From: Tubiluchus corallicola
Taxonomy: Eukaryota > Priapulida > Priapulimorpha > Priapulimorphida > Tubiluchidae
Assembly: GCA_030141605.1 (NCBI GenBank)
Contig: JAQGDQ010000038.1
Location: 944,302-991,263, forward strand
Reading direction: 5' to 3'
DNA: 46,962 nucleotides
Below are positions 25,441-38,639 of the stretch, in pieces (the stretch's first letter is position 1; every line of letters begins with the position of its first letter). A model generated the notes under the pieces. That model saw only the letters and a list, made by a program, of their open reading frames with translations. It made no database searches and was not told where the DNA came from. The position numbers and the translations under genes are program-made.

Positions 25441-25590
25441 GACACCACTGGTGAGGATGATAACGGCAATGACAGTGACAATGACGTTTGTAGTGATAAT
25501 GATAACGGTAATAATTATAATAGTGATGTTGACGACGACCACAATGGCGGTGGCGATGACAGATGATGATGATGATGATGATGATGGTAA
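25440..25590. repeat. GAT/ATG-rich simple sequence
   Basis: Interrupted trinucleotide-like sequence ending in a clean (GAT)n run at about 25561-25587. Open frames on both strands here are artefacts. Confidence 0.8.
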
Positions 25591-25713
25591 TTATAAAAAT
25601 ATTGATAATTGTCGTAAAGGATAATAACGCTATCACTTTTCAGAGAATACTAGATGCAAACGCGCTGACAATTTAACTCTTTCGAAATTCCGTGAAAACT
25701 TATAATCATTAGT

Positions 25714-25947
25714 TTATAGCGGAGTCGATGTATGCCAGGTTGTCCGAGTTCGATCCGTTAGTTCATTGACGAACATGCATGTCTCATCAACTAGACTTGG
25801 CTTTATAATCGCATCTGCGAAGCCAGTCATGTGTCGGAACTTGGCAAGCATTCCACAGTTGACGTCATCTTTAAAACAGCCATAATTATTCCATAATGGT
25901 GTCATTTCGACTATACCTATATAGTCAATAACTTTAGTAATAAACAC
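25714..25947 (-). CDS. Unidentified short open frame, possibly an exon
   Basis: A 77-codon minus-strand frame that is richer in G+C than its surroundings and not low-complexity. It contains 'LWNNYGCFKDDVNCGMLAKF' and ends 'TRTTWHTSTPL' before a stop. A possible acceptor, TTGACTATATAG, lies inside its 5' part, so the true exon could start at about 25920. I do not recognise the family. It is convergent with the receptor. It could equally be a decayed gene fragment or chance. Confidence 0.22.
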   Translation of the reverse strand: MFITKVIDYIGIVEMTPLWNNYGCFKDDVNCGMLAKFRHMTGFADAIIKPSLVDETCMFVNELTDRTRTTWHTSTPL

Positions 25948-25949
25948 TA

Positions 25950-28771
25950 TAATCTATTTTCATACAAATAGTAGTGAATTAATTTGAGTCATAAAGTTGA
26001 ACGTGAACAAGCCCCTGAAATGCAAATGAATATTATACATTATTAACATACAGCTATAAAACCTGATATTTTAATTACCGATTATACATTCAATCTCATG
26101 AAATGAATATAATGTAATCTGCATTAGCTTAAAAACTTTACATGCGTATATGTTTAGGCCTGACGATAGAAGCTTCGTAATGACTGTAGGACATCATAGT
26201 AGGATTGTAGGACATTATGCTATATTATTGCTAACGTTGCACTGTCGAGTTAATAAACGTTAATGTTTTTATTAAAAAAAACTACTACGTATGATGTTAA
26301 CGCTGTAAACATGATTGTTTGAAGTCGCAGGCAATAGCGTAATCCACTTTTGTACGATATCCTGTCATAAGAATTTAAGAGATCCAAAGATTTCGAAAAA
26401 GTAACCAGAATAAGTATAGAAAATAGATAAGCATACTGGTTTATTTGCATATTGCAATCAACTTTCCCTTACAAAATGTAGACATCTCAACAATACACAA
26501 AAATAAATGAAAATCTCAAATAATGCGTTATTTCCGTAAATGATTATATTTAAAAAGCAGTATTACAATGCAAAACACAAGATAATCACAAGATACAAGA
26601 TATCTGCTGCTTACATCAAGGCAAAATCAGCAACAAAATAATAATAATTACAAAGGTAATCACTAAAAATGAACGCTTTATGCTGTACTGTTCACAATAA
26701 AATATTGAAACTTTACGCCCAGCAAATCATATTAATTAAAAACATACACCTTTACTAAGAAATAAAGCGAATGTAAAAACCATCAAAAATTCAAAATTAT
26801 TAAGACACTTACCTTTGAGAAAACAAGAATATTAGCATTACTTATAAACAAGCAAATAATTAAAAAGTTATTACAACTGCTTTCTTTGCTTAGTATAAGA
26901 AATAAAATATATATATAAGTCCATTTATAATACTTCAAAATATAATACAAAAATTAACTAATTCAAAATAAACAAATACTACAAAATAACAAACTCAGTT
27001 ACCGTCTAATATACACCAGCTTAATAATGCACCTGATTAATAAGTAGTCAGATCATTCAAGCTTAAAATAGCAGTTAAATCACTAAATTGCAAAGAAAAC
27101 TCACAGACATTACTCTCTATCAGCACTACGATCGTGATTAAATAGCATCTTTAATAATTGGAAGAAAAGATCTTAACGGAAGCAGACTACAAAGTAGCTA
27201 TATCATTAATTAATCTGGGAACGTTTTTTCTATGATTTTCTGTTTTTCTAAGTGCCCAGCTGACTTAAAGTGACATTTATAATGAACCAAAAAACAACAG
27301 ACGAATGAAAATGATCAAATAAACAAATAAAATGCTACAATAACTGTACTTTGCAAAGGAGAAACTAGTAAAAATCAAAATAATATTGCGAAGAAATGAA
27401 CTGTAACTTTCGCTATTATATACTGTATTTCAGGTATTCAGTTAGTTATATCACAGTCAGTGCTAACTGGCCCCACATCATTATACAACTTAACAAGAGG
27501 AAGGATTACTCCACAGTAATTATGAATGTTCTTGTGCACTACTGAAAGACTTACAAGCTTAGTAGCATTTACATTGTAAAATATGATCTACTCTGGTCCG
27601 GTTTGCATTGGCTCGAACTTTCCTAATTTGTAATTTTAACTTATGCTAATTTTTAATTACAAAAATTATAAAACAAATAAAAATTAACATTGCAAAAAAT
27701 ATATGTAAATAAAACTTGATGTATCAGTGTATTATACGTGCTAAAAATCAAAAGACAAGTATTGCTTTAGAAATGCCTAATTTTCTAGGTTTGGTCACAG
27801 CTCACGAAAAAGGGTAAATTTTCAACAACGTATACACAGTTTCAGTTTTACTACCCAGTTTGTGATTACTCACTAACCATTCTCTTAAATAAACCGAGTT
27901 GATGTCACACGGATGAGCAATAAAGACAAAATTCTATCAAAAAAGTCGTTAGATTGAGCTGTGCCGTTCAAGCAGAAAATTTCACAGCACTTGTTCGGTC
28001 ATTTTAAATATTATATTAACAGTTTCACGATTTCCATAACATTTCTGAACGCAAATAAAACAATGTGCATGCTAACAAAACCTGTCAGAAAGTGGAGTAG
28101 GAAAATAAGGATTCACAAGAAATGATTGCCTCCCAGTACACAAAAAACCAAAAGGAATGCATACAAACTGACAAAACTATATGAAAGTGCAAATGATTTT
28201 GATTAAAGAACACTTATCCTAATGTCCTGGACTTTGACCAGAGCATAACTGGACAGAAGCACAATGTGTTTCTCAATGGGAACGGTCTCATTATCGATTT
28301 CTTCAAAAGCTTCGAATTTGTATTTTCGACAAAATGGAAAAAATAAATGAAACGTGATTAAATACAAAATATTACAATGATCAAAAATAACAAAAAAGTT
28401 TTTTACAATCAGGGGGCTGACATCCTTCTGCCTCTCATTTTGCAACTCACTAAGCAACTTATGATTACCAGCAATAGCAAAGTTTCGAAAATTAAAAGCA
28501 AATTTTGAATATCACACTTTTTATGAAACCACAGAAGCACAAGAGCAGATATCATTTTTAGTCATTCATAAACAATGAACAAACTCAAGTTTAACGAGCT
28601 GTCACAACAGAATAAATAAAAAAATACAATGTTTCATTCACGAGAGCTGGAAGTGTTTTAGCTGATGCAAGCTTCATTATAGGCTTGAATTAGTCTTGAT
28701 ACAGTAAAAATTTCCATAATGAAAACAGCCTAAATGAACGTGTTCCAGTAAATTTCTTCTAACAAATTCTT
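25950..28771. other. AT-rich non-coding stretch
   Basis: No supported gene. A minus-strand frame at 28203-28457 contains 'IDNETVPIEKHIVLLSSYAL', which reads somewhat like protein, but I found no clean acceptor before it and no family match. Confidence 0.4.
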
Positions 28772-28918
28772 CTACTTTCTTAGCAAATACAATGCAGTAT
28801 TTGAAGACACAGCTGGCATTAGAAAGTCTTTCAATCCTATTAAACAAATCTTCTTGTTCATTGAGTTTGATGTGGTTGATGATTGTGAAGTTCCAGTGGG
28901 AAATCCTGCACTGAACTT
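28772..28918 (-). CDS. Weak candidate exon, unidentified
   Basis: On the minus strand an acceptor-like 'AATAATAGTTTTCAG' precedes an open frame reading 'MWVKFSAGFPTGTSQSST' and ending 'FLMPAVSSNTALYLLRK' at a stop. It is more complex than nearby frames but resembles no family I know. It lies beyond the AATAAA at 29313-29318, so it would belong to a longer transcript form or another gene. Confidence 0.2.
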   Translation of the reverse strand, partial: KFSAGFPTGTSQSSTTSNSMNKKICLIGLKDFLMPAVSSNTALYLLRK

Positions 28919-29294
28919 AACCCACATGCGACTGAAAACTATTATTATTTCACAAAAAGGTGCTCTTGGATACAATTCTGTAGATAATCATAATTTGAGT
29001 CAGTTCATCATTTCTCAGCATGTCATCTAATGAGGAATTTGTGCGTTTTTACAACTCAGGCTACAGAGACCACGATGTCGCCGGCTCTATTTATGGACAT
29101 CATTACATTTAAAAATCAAATACGCTTTCACGAATAGATTAAAATAATTGACAATTTTAAAATAATCGCTTTATATCCACTAAGAGCATTTATTTAAATT
29201 AAGACCTAAAATAAATTGTAAATCTACAAATCATATTACACACAAATGATACGGCACCTGTATTCGAACAATTTTTGGCCCAACATTGACTTTT

Positions 29295-29425
29295 CACACA
29301 CATTTCATTAATTTTATTCAGCCGAACTTGATCTCACAACCATTTTTGAAATGACTTTCTCTGTTTCACAAATGCATTCTTTGTGCTGTGTGTTGACCAC
29401 CTCACCCATTTGACCTTCAGTGTAC
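29295..29425 (-). CDS. Candidate terminal exon and 3' UTR of an unidentified minus-strand gene
   Basis: A strong acceptor (TATTTTGTTTCAG on the minus strand) places the exon start at 29425. If the exon at 29860-29972 precedes it (phase 0), the coding part is only Val-His-stop, with TGA at 29417-29419. The rest is 3' UTR with AATAAA at 29313-29318, then a TGTGTGTG stretch about 10 nt further on, the layout of a cleavage and polyadenylation site. If instead the 52-nt exon at 37051-37102 joins directly (phase 1), a different frame stays open for about 30 codons ('TLKVKWVRWSTHSTKNAF' and on). The choice cannot be made without RNA data. Confidence 0.42.
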
Positions 29426-29859
29426 CTGAAACAAAATAAGCAAAACTTTGATATCATGTTATTCGGTAGTAGAAAATAATACACTCAATCACTACATTTT
29501 ATGTAAAAAGTATGCATAATCAGTGGGAGAAATTATTTGTGAAACTAGTAACCTTATCGGCTAATAAGGCTGGTAAACACCATCTGTTGGTATACAGCAA
29601 ATTCTGAAAGCAGTGGGCACACAGCTAATTTATTCAAGGCCTGATAATCTTGCCAATTAGAGTTAAACATTCTCTTTTAATATATACTCTCTAAACTATT
29701 TTAGATTAACACTTACTGGTTATTTCTTGCATATTTTTATTTACCATACCTGGTGCAATAAAATCTATAAACAAATTAATAGAGATCTCATGTCATTTTC
29801 TCATGATATACTTGCAGAAACGGCCAAAGTAAGACAAACATGTGTTCTGTAAAACTTAC

Positions 29860-29972
29860 TTGTGTGGGTAGTCTCATGAGGTGGAGGTCAGGGGGGCAGC
29901 CCTCACAGGGCAAATTAATTGTACATTTTTTCATCAGAAGGCAAAAGCTGGTTTTTTTCAGGGCAAATAACT
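29860..29972 (-). CDS. Candidate internal coding exon of an unidentified minus-strand gene
   Basis: The donor is a consensus CAA|GTAAGT and the acceptor is AATTTTAAAACAG. The exon is 113 nt: two bases completing a codon plus 37 codons. Joined to the 52-nt exon at 37051-37102, the split codon becomes GAG and the frame continues 'LFALKKTSFCLLMKKCTINL' then 'PCEGCPPDLHLMRLPTQ'. An in-frame TGA lies just upstream of the acceptor, so the open part begins where the acceptor does. Four Cys residues and a GC-rich 3' half stand out from the AT-rich surroundings. I do not recognise the protein. Confidence 0.45.
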
Positions 29973-30482
29973 CTGTTTTAAAATTTCAAAATTTAACATT
30001 TAGTATTCAAAAATATTAAGTACTTACATGTGCGTTATCTCATTTTACTGGCTGCAGTGTTTCTTGTATGGCAAATTGTTCTTAGCTTTTAATAAAATTA
30101 ATAAATTTGGTTCACCAAACCACATAAGTCCATTATAAACTTTTTAAGTACATGCCTATCAATGTACTAACAAGGTTATAGTCATATTTACAAAAGTAAA
30201 CTTAGACTTTCTTCTGAATTTATGAGACATTAGAAGAAGTATATCTGAGAGTATTTGCATGTTTGTTTAATGAAAACACAAACTTTGGCTTATGTCTTGC
30301 TAAACTCATGATTTTTTAGTATGTTATTATAATTTGGACTTGTTGCATTATACCATTACTATGAGAATTACTACATGCTATATGTTGACTACAAAATATG
30401 TCTAAATGAGTGTAAACATATAGACCTGTAAGTATTAATATTTGTCTTTTGATACTTTGTTAGTCTATATCCTGTATAAAAA

Positions 30483-30719
30483 TTATGTGACCTTATTGTT
30501 TGCATTTAGTTGAAAATAACTCATGCCAAGGCTAATGCAACTTTGAAAATATTTAGGTAAATTCTTTCTGACCCCCTCCCTTTCTACCATTCGTTTAAGC
30601 CTGTGTGACAAAGCCGATATAAATGTGGCAGTTTGCAGAGATATACCTGGTAAATGTTGTTTAAATTGTGCAATAAAATACTTAAAACATGTTTGAATTA
30701 GATTACCGTGTCTCGCCAT
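30483..30719 (-). CDS. Short minus-strand open frame, unidentified
   Basis: A 78-codon frame with an ATG in acceptable context (ACAATGG), mixed composition and several basic residues ('SHRLKRMVEREGVRKNLPK'). It lies between candidate exons on the same strand. There is no splice signal or family match, so it could be a transposon fragment or chance. Confidence 0.18.
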   Translation of the reverse strand: MARHGNLIQTCFKYFIAQFKQHLPGISLQTATFISALSHRLKRMVEREGVRKNLPKYFQSCISLGMSYFQLNANNKVT

Positions 30720-31096
30720 TGTAGCACATTAATCCTGATTTACGTTTCTTTACCCTTTTTACCACCCACACGTTTCTAACAGGGAATCCTAAGAAGAAAC
30801 AGGATAACTGACCTTAAAATAACACCAACCGTTTCATTGCAGAATTCAAACTCATTCAGTAGAGGCTGACTGAATCCTAGCAATGAGTTTTTTAATGTTG
30901 CAGGAGGACTAGGGCACTACGGCTATATTGTTGTGAATGAATGTAGGTAAGAAAACAAGAAAGTGGCTCAGAAAACTTTCTCTTGTAGTATCTTCCAAGA
31001 GCAACATACCAGAATACTGATTATATGTGGATGTTCCAAGTAATACTGAACTATGACACTTTCTAAACTCACCATAAGAGAATGAGACAGAAATAG

Positions 31097-33029
<1,933 letters not shown>

Positions 33030-33415
33030 AACAGACCATACCACACCATACCATACTATGCCATACTATACAATAACATATCAAACCATACCATTCCATA
33101 ACATACTATACTATCTCACACCATATCATACCATGCCATGAGATGCTTTGCCATACCATGTCATACCATACCATACTATACCATACCATACACCACACCA
33201 CACCACACCACACCACAGCATATCATACCATATCATAGCATACCATATCATATCATTCCATACCATACTATCCACACAATACCATAACATACCATACCAT
33301 ACGATACCACAATAACCACACCATACCATACTATAACCTCTCATACCATACAGTACCATACCAGACAAGGCCATGTCATGTCATCTCATGTCATGCTATG
33401 TCATGTCATGTCACG
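33030..33415. repeat. Degenerate CCATA pentanucleotide satellite
   Basis: Nearly 400 bp of CCATA-like pentamers with many variants (CCACA, TCATA, CTATA), ending in TCATG/TCATC variants. The Tyr/Trp/Gly/Met-rich minus-strand frame is an artefact. Confidence 0.92.
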
Positions 33416-33889
33416 TATATCTTATCATTTCGCATCATATATCACTGAACAATGAAGAAACAACACTTTAAGAGCCTTCGTTGGCATTAACCAGAACAAA
33501 AACGACTAAACTGAAAAATGAAAAATATTGAATAAATAACATTAGGTCGTTAAATGTACCACAAGAAGAAACTGCCTCTGCACGCCATACTTTTCATTAA
33601 AAACAGTAACTGGCAGGCACAAGAACCAGTCAAGCAGTTAACACAATTAGACGCATGAAAAAATAAAATAAAAATCGTAGATTTAATGCACGTAATGGAC
33701 ATGCTCGTTTAGAACCTGTATCAGCAGTAACTAATAGCTTTTAGCAAACCCAAAAATCGATAGCTAATGCAAGCTTTCTCTGAAAATATTGCTAAATGGC
33801 AAGAAAGGCAATAGAAAACCAAGGTGACTCAAATTTTGTGTGGCAAAGAAGATAAATACTTCACAATTTTACGCATTCATTATACACCT

Positions 33890-34262
33890 CACTCATTACA
33901 CAATGTCTCACCACATAATACCTCTTATACTAAAAACTGTCTCACAGTACAATCACTTACGCACTATGCAATGTTTCACCAATGTCTCATCACGCAGATC
34001 TCTTTGCAATGACTCACCACATAATACCTCACGTACTATGCAATGTCTCACTGTTAGCAATACCTCGTTAACTCTGCAATGTATCATCCCACAATACCCC
34101 ACAAACTGTGTAATGTCCCACCCATATCTCACATACTATGCAATGTTTCACCACACATTATCTAACATGCTATGCAATGTCTCACCTTAAGACAACTCAT
34201 TTACTATGCAATAACTCATCACACAATAGCTCATTCACTATGCAATGTCTCACCACATAAGA
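33890..34262. repeat. 34-bp minisatellite, direct block
   Basis: A diverged tandem repeat with a spacing of about 30-36 bp, marked by recurring 'CTATGCAATGTCTCACC' (for example near 34036, 34136, 34171, 34238). The units differ by several bases each, so the array is old. Open frames across it are not genes. Confidence 0.85.
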
Positions 34263-34372
34263 ACACAACATTCACTGTACAACTGCATATCTGGCAATGG
34301 CTCATCAAGGAGTGGTTCACCAATAAAGGACTCAACAATATAACTAACTAAACTATGGCTAAACCACCATAA

Positions 34373-34463
34373 GAGTAGTGGGTGAGGTACTGTGTGGTGA
34401 GATACTGCATAGTAAGAGACATCTGGTGTTGTGAAACACTGGATAGCGAGTGAGGCATTGTGT
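34373..34463. repeat. 34-bp minisatellite, inverted block
   Basis: Read on the minus strand, this shows the same unit as 33890-34262: 'ACTATGCAGTATCTCACC', 'CACAGTACCTCACC', 'CACAATGCCTCACT'. The two blocks therefore face each other across about 110 bp. Confidence 0.7.
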
Positions 34464-34599
34464 GATAGCACAATGTATTGTCAACAGACAGACTCACTGA
34501 CTACCTGCAAATCACTTGGTTTCCTAAAAAATCACTAATTGTATAATATAGAGACAAAATACTCATGAGCCAGAAGCACACTTGGTGACAGCATAGCAA

Positions 34600-35345
34600 A
34601 TAGCTTCCCAGTTGAGCAGGCAATTGCTACAAGCATAAGAGCTCAATAGACAATGGTTTAGCATTTGAACAGGCAATGACTCTAAGAGTAAAAGCTCAAT
34701 AGATAATGGTTTAGCAGTTGAGCAGGCAATGACTCTAAGAGTAAGAGCTCAATAGACAATGGCTTCGTAGTTGAGCAAACAATAGCTGCACGAGTTAAAG
34801 CTTAACAGCCAATGGTTTAGCAGTTGAGCAGGCAATTGCTCTAAGAGTAAGAGCTCAATAGACAATGGCTTCATAGTTGAGCAGGCAATGGCTATAAGAG
34901 TAGAAACTCAATAGACAATGGCTTCATAGTTGAGCAGGTAATTGCTCTAAGAGTAAGAGCTCAATAGACAATGGCTTCATAGTTGAGCAGGTAATGGCTC
35001 TAAGAGTAAGAGCTCAATAGACAATGGCTTCGTAGTTGAGCAGGCAATTGCTCTAAGAGTAAGAGCTCAATAGACAATGGCTTCATAGTTGAGCAGGCAA
35101 TGGCTATAAGAGTAGAAACTCAATAGACAATGGCTTCATAGTTGAGCAGGCAATGGCTATAAGAGTAGAAACTCAATAGACAATGGCTTCATAGTTGAGC
35201 AGGCAATGGCTATAAGAGTAGAAACTCAATAGACAATGGCTTCGTAGTTGAGCAGGCAATGTCCCTAAGAGTAAAAGTTTACTAAACAATGGCTTAGCAG
35301 TTGAGCAGGCAATGGCTCTAAGAGTAACGGCTCAATAGACAATGG
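34600..35345. repeat. 53-bp minisatellite, about 14 copies
   Basis: Tandem units with a 53-bp period, containing 'GAGCTCAATAGACAATGGCT' and 'AGTTGAGCAGGCAATGGCT'. Variant units are arranged non-randomly; for example, three consecutive units near 35095-35250 carry 'GAGTAGAAACTC' instead of 'GAGTAAGAGCTC'. Some words (CAATGGCT, CTCACC) also occur in the flanking sequence to about 35460. Confidence 0.93.
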
Positions 35346-35460
35346 CAGCGCCATGCAGTGGCTCACCAGGCAATGGCTTACTAACAAATAACTCACCATT
35401 TGATGATTTACTAACTCAACAGACGACTGTCAGGCAAAGACTTTACTAAAAACACAAAAC

Positions 35461-37050
35461 CACATAAACAATTACTAGCTCGTCTAGCAACACAAACTGC
35501 AAGTTAGTTTACACCTGAAGACGGCGAATCTTTTGATGAAGTGAAATTAAAAGCTAACAAAACACTCTCTAGTTTAAAGCAGATATAAAAGGGAAGCAAA
35601 AAGCGCAAGCAAATTACATACAAAAGTGAGAGTAATGACCGCATAATTCTCTAATGCACACACAGCCAATAGTTAGTAAAAGGTGAGAATAAAGAAAAGA
35701 ATGTATGTTGATGTAGTGATTAGGAAACAAAATGAGCCGAACTGCGATGTTTTCGTAGAAAAAGATGTTCTCGATTGAGGCACCAGGCAACGAAGAAAGA
35801 AATCAAGTTTGTCTTGTAATTTTCTATATTTTAGCCACAGTAGACACAACAGTTGATAGTGCATGTGAAGGAGAAAGGGATTCAGGGAAGAGATGAAACG
35901 AGATAGAGAGAAAGAGAGGGAGAGAGAGAGAGAGACAGAGAAAGGGAAAAAAGGAAGAAATCATTCAGAAACAACTGATTACACTAAAAGGCACTGACTG
36001 TATTAAGAACTTGCCTCCTAGGTGATTGACAACTAATTATTATAAGTCCACCACGTTTACCTTGTTAGGTATGATATTAGAGACTGGGTCATTAGCGACA
36101 AATGATCCTTAACAACATAATAAACATAGCAGTCTAGGTATAATTGATCTTAAGTGTAATGATTGATGCCTGAAAGTTTCAGGTAAAGCTGATAAATTGG
36201 CTTCACAAATAAAGCTCATTAAATGCTATCAGCTGCTGTGTTAGGAGCACTTTGAGGCAAAACGTCTTGCAAAATATAACAGTTCACCAACATTCTTGCT
36301 ACTTCTTCAGTGTCTTAAGTTGTTTTCAATGCTAAACATTTAAAAGTGACTCAGTTGAATAAATGCACGAAGACTTCTGATGCATGAAAATCTCTACTGA
36401 TTGGACACAAGTAAAAGTAGTACCTTAAGGTCTGATAACAGGCCGTCAATCAGACCACAACTAACTTCAATAAGTTATCTTAGCTAGAACTAAAACAGAG
36501 GAAATGTGCAGTAAGTTCTTAGCATTTTACCAAATATTTAAGTTGGGAGTCCCACTACCAGATAAGACCCCTAAATCATACTACACATAACGTTGCATTT
36601 AACAAGAGGATGATTTGATAATCAATATTAGCTAGCAATGTATTTCTGATATGCATAAAAATTAGTTGGAACACTATTTTATCATGTCTGCAGACCGCTC
36701 AATTCTACTGCATATCAGATTTTACAATAGATAAAACAAAAACTTGTAGAGCTGATGATCTAAAACGGTTCAGTGAGCAAGTAGATGACTGTAGTAGATC
36801 TTTACTGGGAGAAGTATTACTGACTTCTGTTTTTCTAGGTCAAATAGTGTGAAATAGTTTCGTTTACATCATCGGTAAAAATGTCACACATGTGTAAATT
36901 AAGCTCAGCCCTATAGTTGTAACAACTTGGCTAATCTAATTCTGTGAGAATAAAAATTAACCAAATGCAAAGCAAATGCCAAAGCATATTTATTAATTTT
37001 GAAAACTACAAAGTTGGAGTTTTACACTAAAAGCAAAATATCGAAGTTAC
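35461..37050. other. Non-coding stretch
   Basis: No gene seen. A short AG-rich patch lies at about 35905-35945. The remainder would be intron of the candidate minus-strand gene. Confidence 0.4.
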
Positions 37051-37102
37051 CTTCACAAAGAGATATACAAGTCATATCACTGCCTTCCAGATACTTCCCA
37101 AC
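37051..37102 (-). CDS. Candidate 52-nt internal exon of an unidentified minus-strand gene
   Basis: On the minus strand the acceptor is TATACTTTTATTTCAG and the donor is GAAG|GTAACT. Only one of the three frames is open: 'VGKYLEGSDMTCISLCE' plus one base. It is entered in phase 0 and left in phase 1, and that exit phase fits the candidate exons at 29860-29972, 32134-32273 and 29425. The protein is not recognised, and no upstream exon was found to 46962. Short exons of this kind can arise by chance; the support is the pair of good splice sites plus the phase agreement. Confidence 0.42.
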
Positions 37103-37871
37103 CTGAAATAAAAGTATAACAAATTTTGAATTTTAACTTTTTTATTAAATTTATCACAAACGTGTTGTTTAAGAGCCACTGTTTTAGAAACTCTGAAATA
37201 ATTAATTATTATTATAAAATACAGCATGTTTAATCAAATCTGTTTAATTAAGCATGTTTAATTAATGAAACATAAAACAGTTCTTACATAAAATTTAATG
37301 AAACCACAACGTAACGAAACAAAATCCATCACTGTTTGCAAAAAGATCTTTAGATCTGCTGTTGTAATTTGCAATAAGCAATAGGTTTATTTAATCAATA
37401 AAAAATTGTTTGTTACAGATAATAATATTAATGACTCAGTGGTCTTCTAATTTTTTACCAGTGATATATTGATTTACCAAAGCTTTTACCAGATGTAGAT
37501 TTGAAACTAAAAAGTCAAAACAGAGTTACAGGCTAACACTACCCTAACACTATTTTTAACCTACGCCGCTGAACAAACACCACCTGTGCCATTAATTAAT
37601 AAGTGGCTGATGAATGTTTTCAACCAAAACATGATTGTAAAATACCTTTGCTTAAAAATTTACGTTATCAGGTTTTAAAAAGTCAATTATTTTTATAATT
37701 TTGCTAAAAATTAATAGCAATAAAACAAGAACCAAATACCAACTTGGTCGCTGAGTCTAGTGACATCAAACTTGGCTTCATAAGTCTGCTGCAGCGGTTT
37801 TACCAAATATATCATATTTTCTATGCTCTTTTCTACATAGTCATGCAGCAGATCACTGTACTAGTATCAAA

Positions 37872-38084
37872 ATGGCAGCAGAAGAAAATAGTGCAAAATT
37901 TCAAATGTCGACTAAAAAAATTCTCATATACCGAGTGCCCAACAAGATGAACATCAACGAATTAGCTGTAAATAAAATTGAAAATCAAAGCAACGAGGGA
38001 CTTATGAAACACCTTTTACATGGGATAGATTCTGAATTGAACGCATTAAAGAAATGGAATGCATTCAAAAATCAGACTGTCTAA
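37872..38084 (+). CDS. Short open frame, 70 codons, unidentified
   Basis: The ATG context AAAATGG is favourable. The predicted peptide is hydrophilic, Lys/Asn/Glu-rich and likely helical ('MAAEENSAKFQMSTKKILIY' at its start, 'NALKKWNAFKNQTV' at its end), with no Cys, signal peptide or membrane segment. It is more protein-like than most frames in this AT-rich region, but I recognise no family. It could be a first exon, a small protein or chance. Confidence 0.25.
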   Translation: MAAEENSAKFQMSTKKILIYRVPNKMNINELAVNKIENQSNEGLMKHLLHGIDSELNALKKWNAFKNQTV

Positions 38085-38119
38085 GACAACTCCACACAAT
38101 TTGTATTCGCCACTTCCAC

Positions 38120-38340
38120 ATCCCCTCTCCAACTCGTTAGACAGTTCTCGTGCGCTTGTGATCCACTCCTCCTCAGCTAACCCCAGGTTGTTCATGCCCA
38201 CCTGTAATCTACCCCTCCCCAACCCAGGCTATTTTTAGCCGCTTAAAATCAATCCCTCTTCAACCCCCAGACTGCTCTTGCCCTCTTTAAACCAATCCCT
38301 CCCCAATTCTCCAAGCTGTTCCTGCCTGCTTGTAATCAAG
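38120..38340. repeat. Pyrimidine-rich imperfect tandem repeat, about 44-bp period
   Basis: About four diverged units (41-48 bp), each with a 'ATCCCTCCCCAA'-like block, a central 'CAGGCTGTT'-like block and a 'GCTTGTAATC' end. One strand is strongly C/T-rich. Confidence 0.65.
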
Positions 38341-38639
38341 TCAGTAACTACACATGCAATTTTGCCTGCAGAATTTTCATAAAGAAACCATAATTATCCT
38401 GCCGCTCAACTTTAATCTCCCTGTAATCCCTAAATAGGATCTTTTTTACATTTCCATGCACTTCTTTTCGCTTTACTCCTTTCCTTTTTCTTCAAACGAG
38501 TAATTAGAAGAAGCCCTGTGCTGGAAGAAGACTAAAAACTATGAATGCTGGACTCTATTGTAAATATTAGCATTTAAAGACAAATGTACAGTAACGTTTA
38601 GTAGGTCTTCAGCTTAGTTTCTAAATATCTTATATTAAT

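Noticed and set aside
25725-25760. tRNA or SINE box B (GAGTTCGATCC)
   Set aside because: A single box-B-like word with no box A at the right distance.
33126-33374. 82-codon Trp/Tyr/Gly-rich minus-strand frame
   Set aside because: Product of the CCATA satellite.
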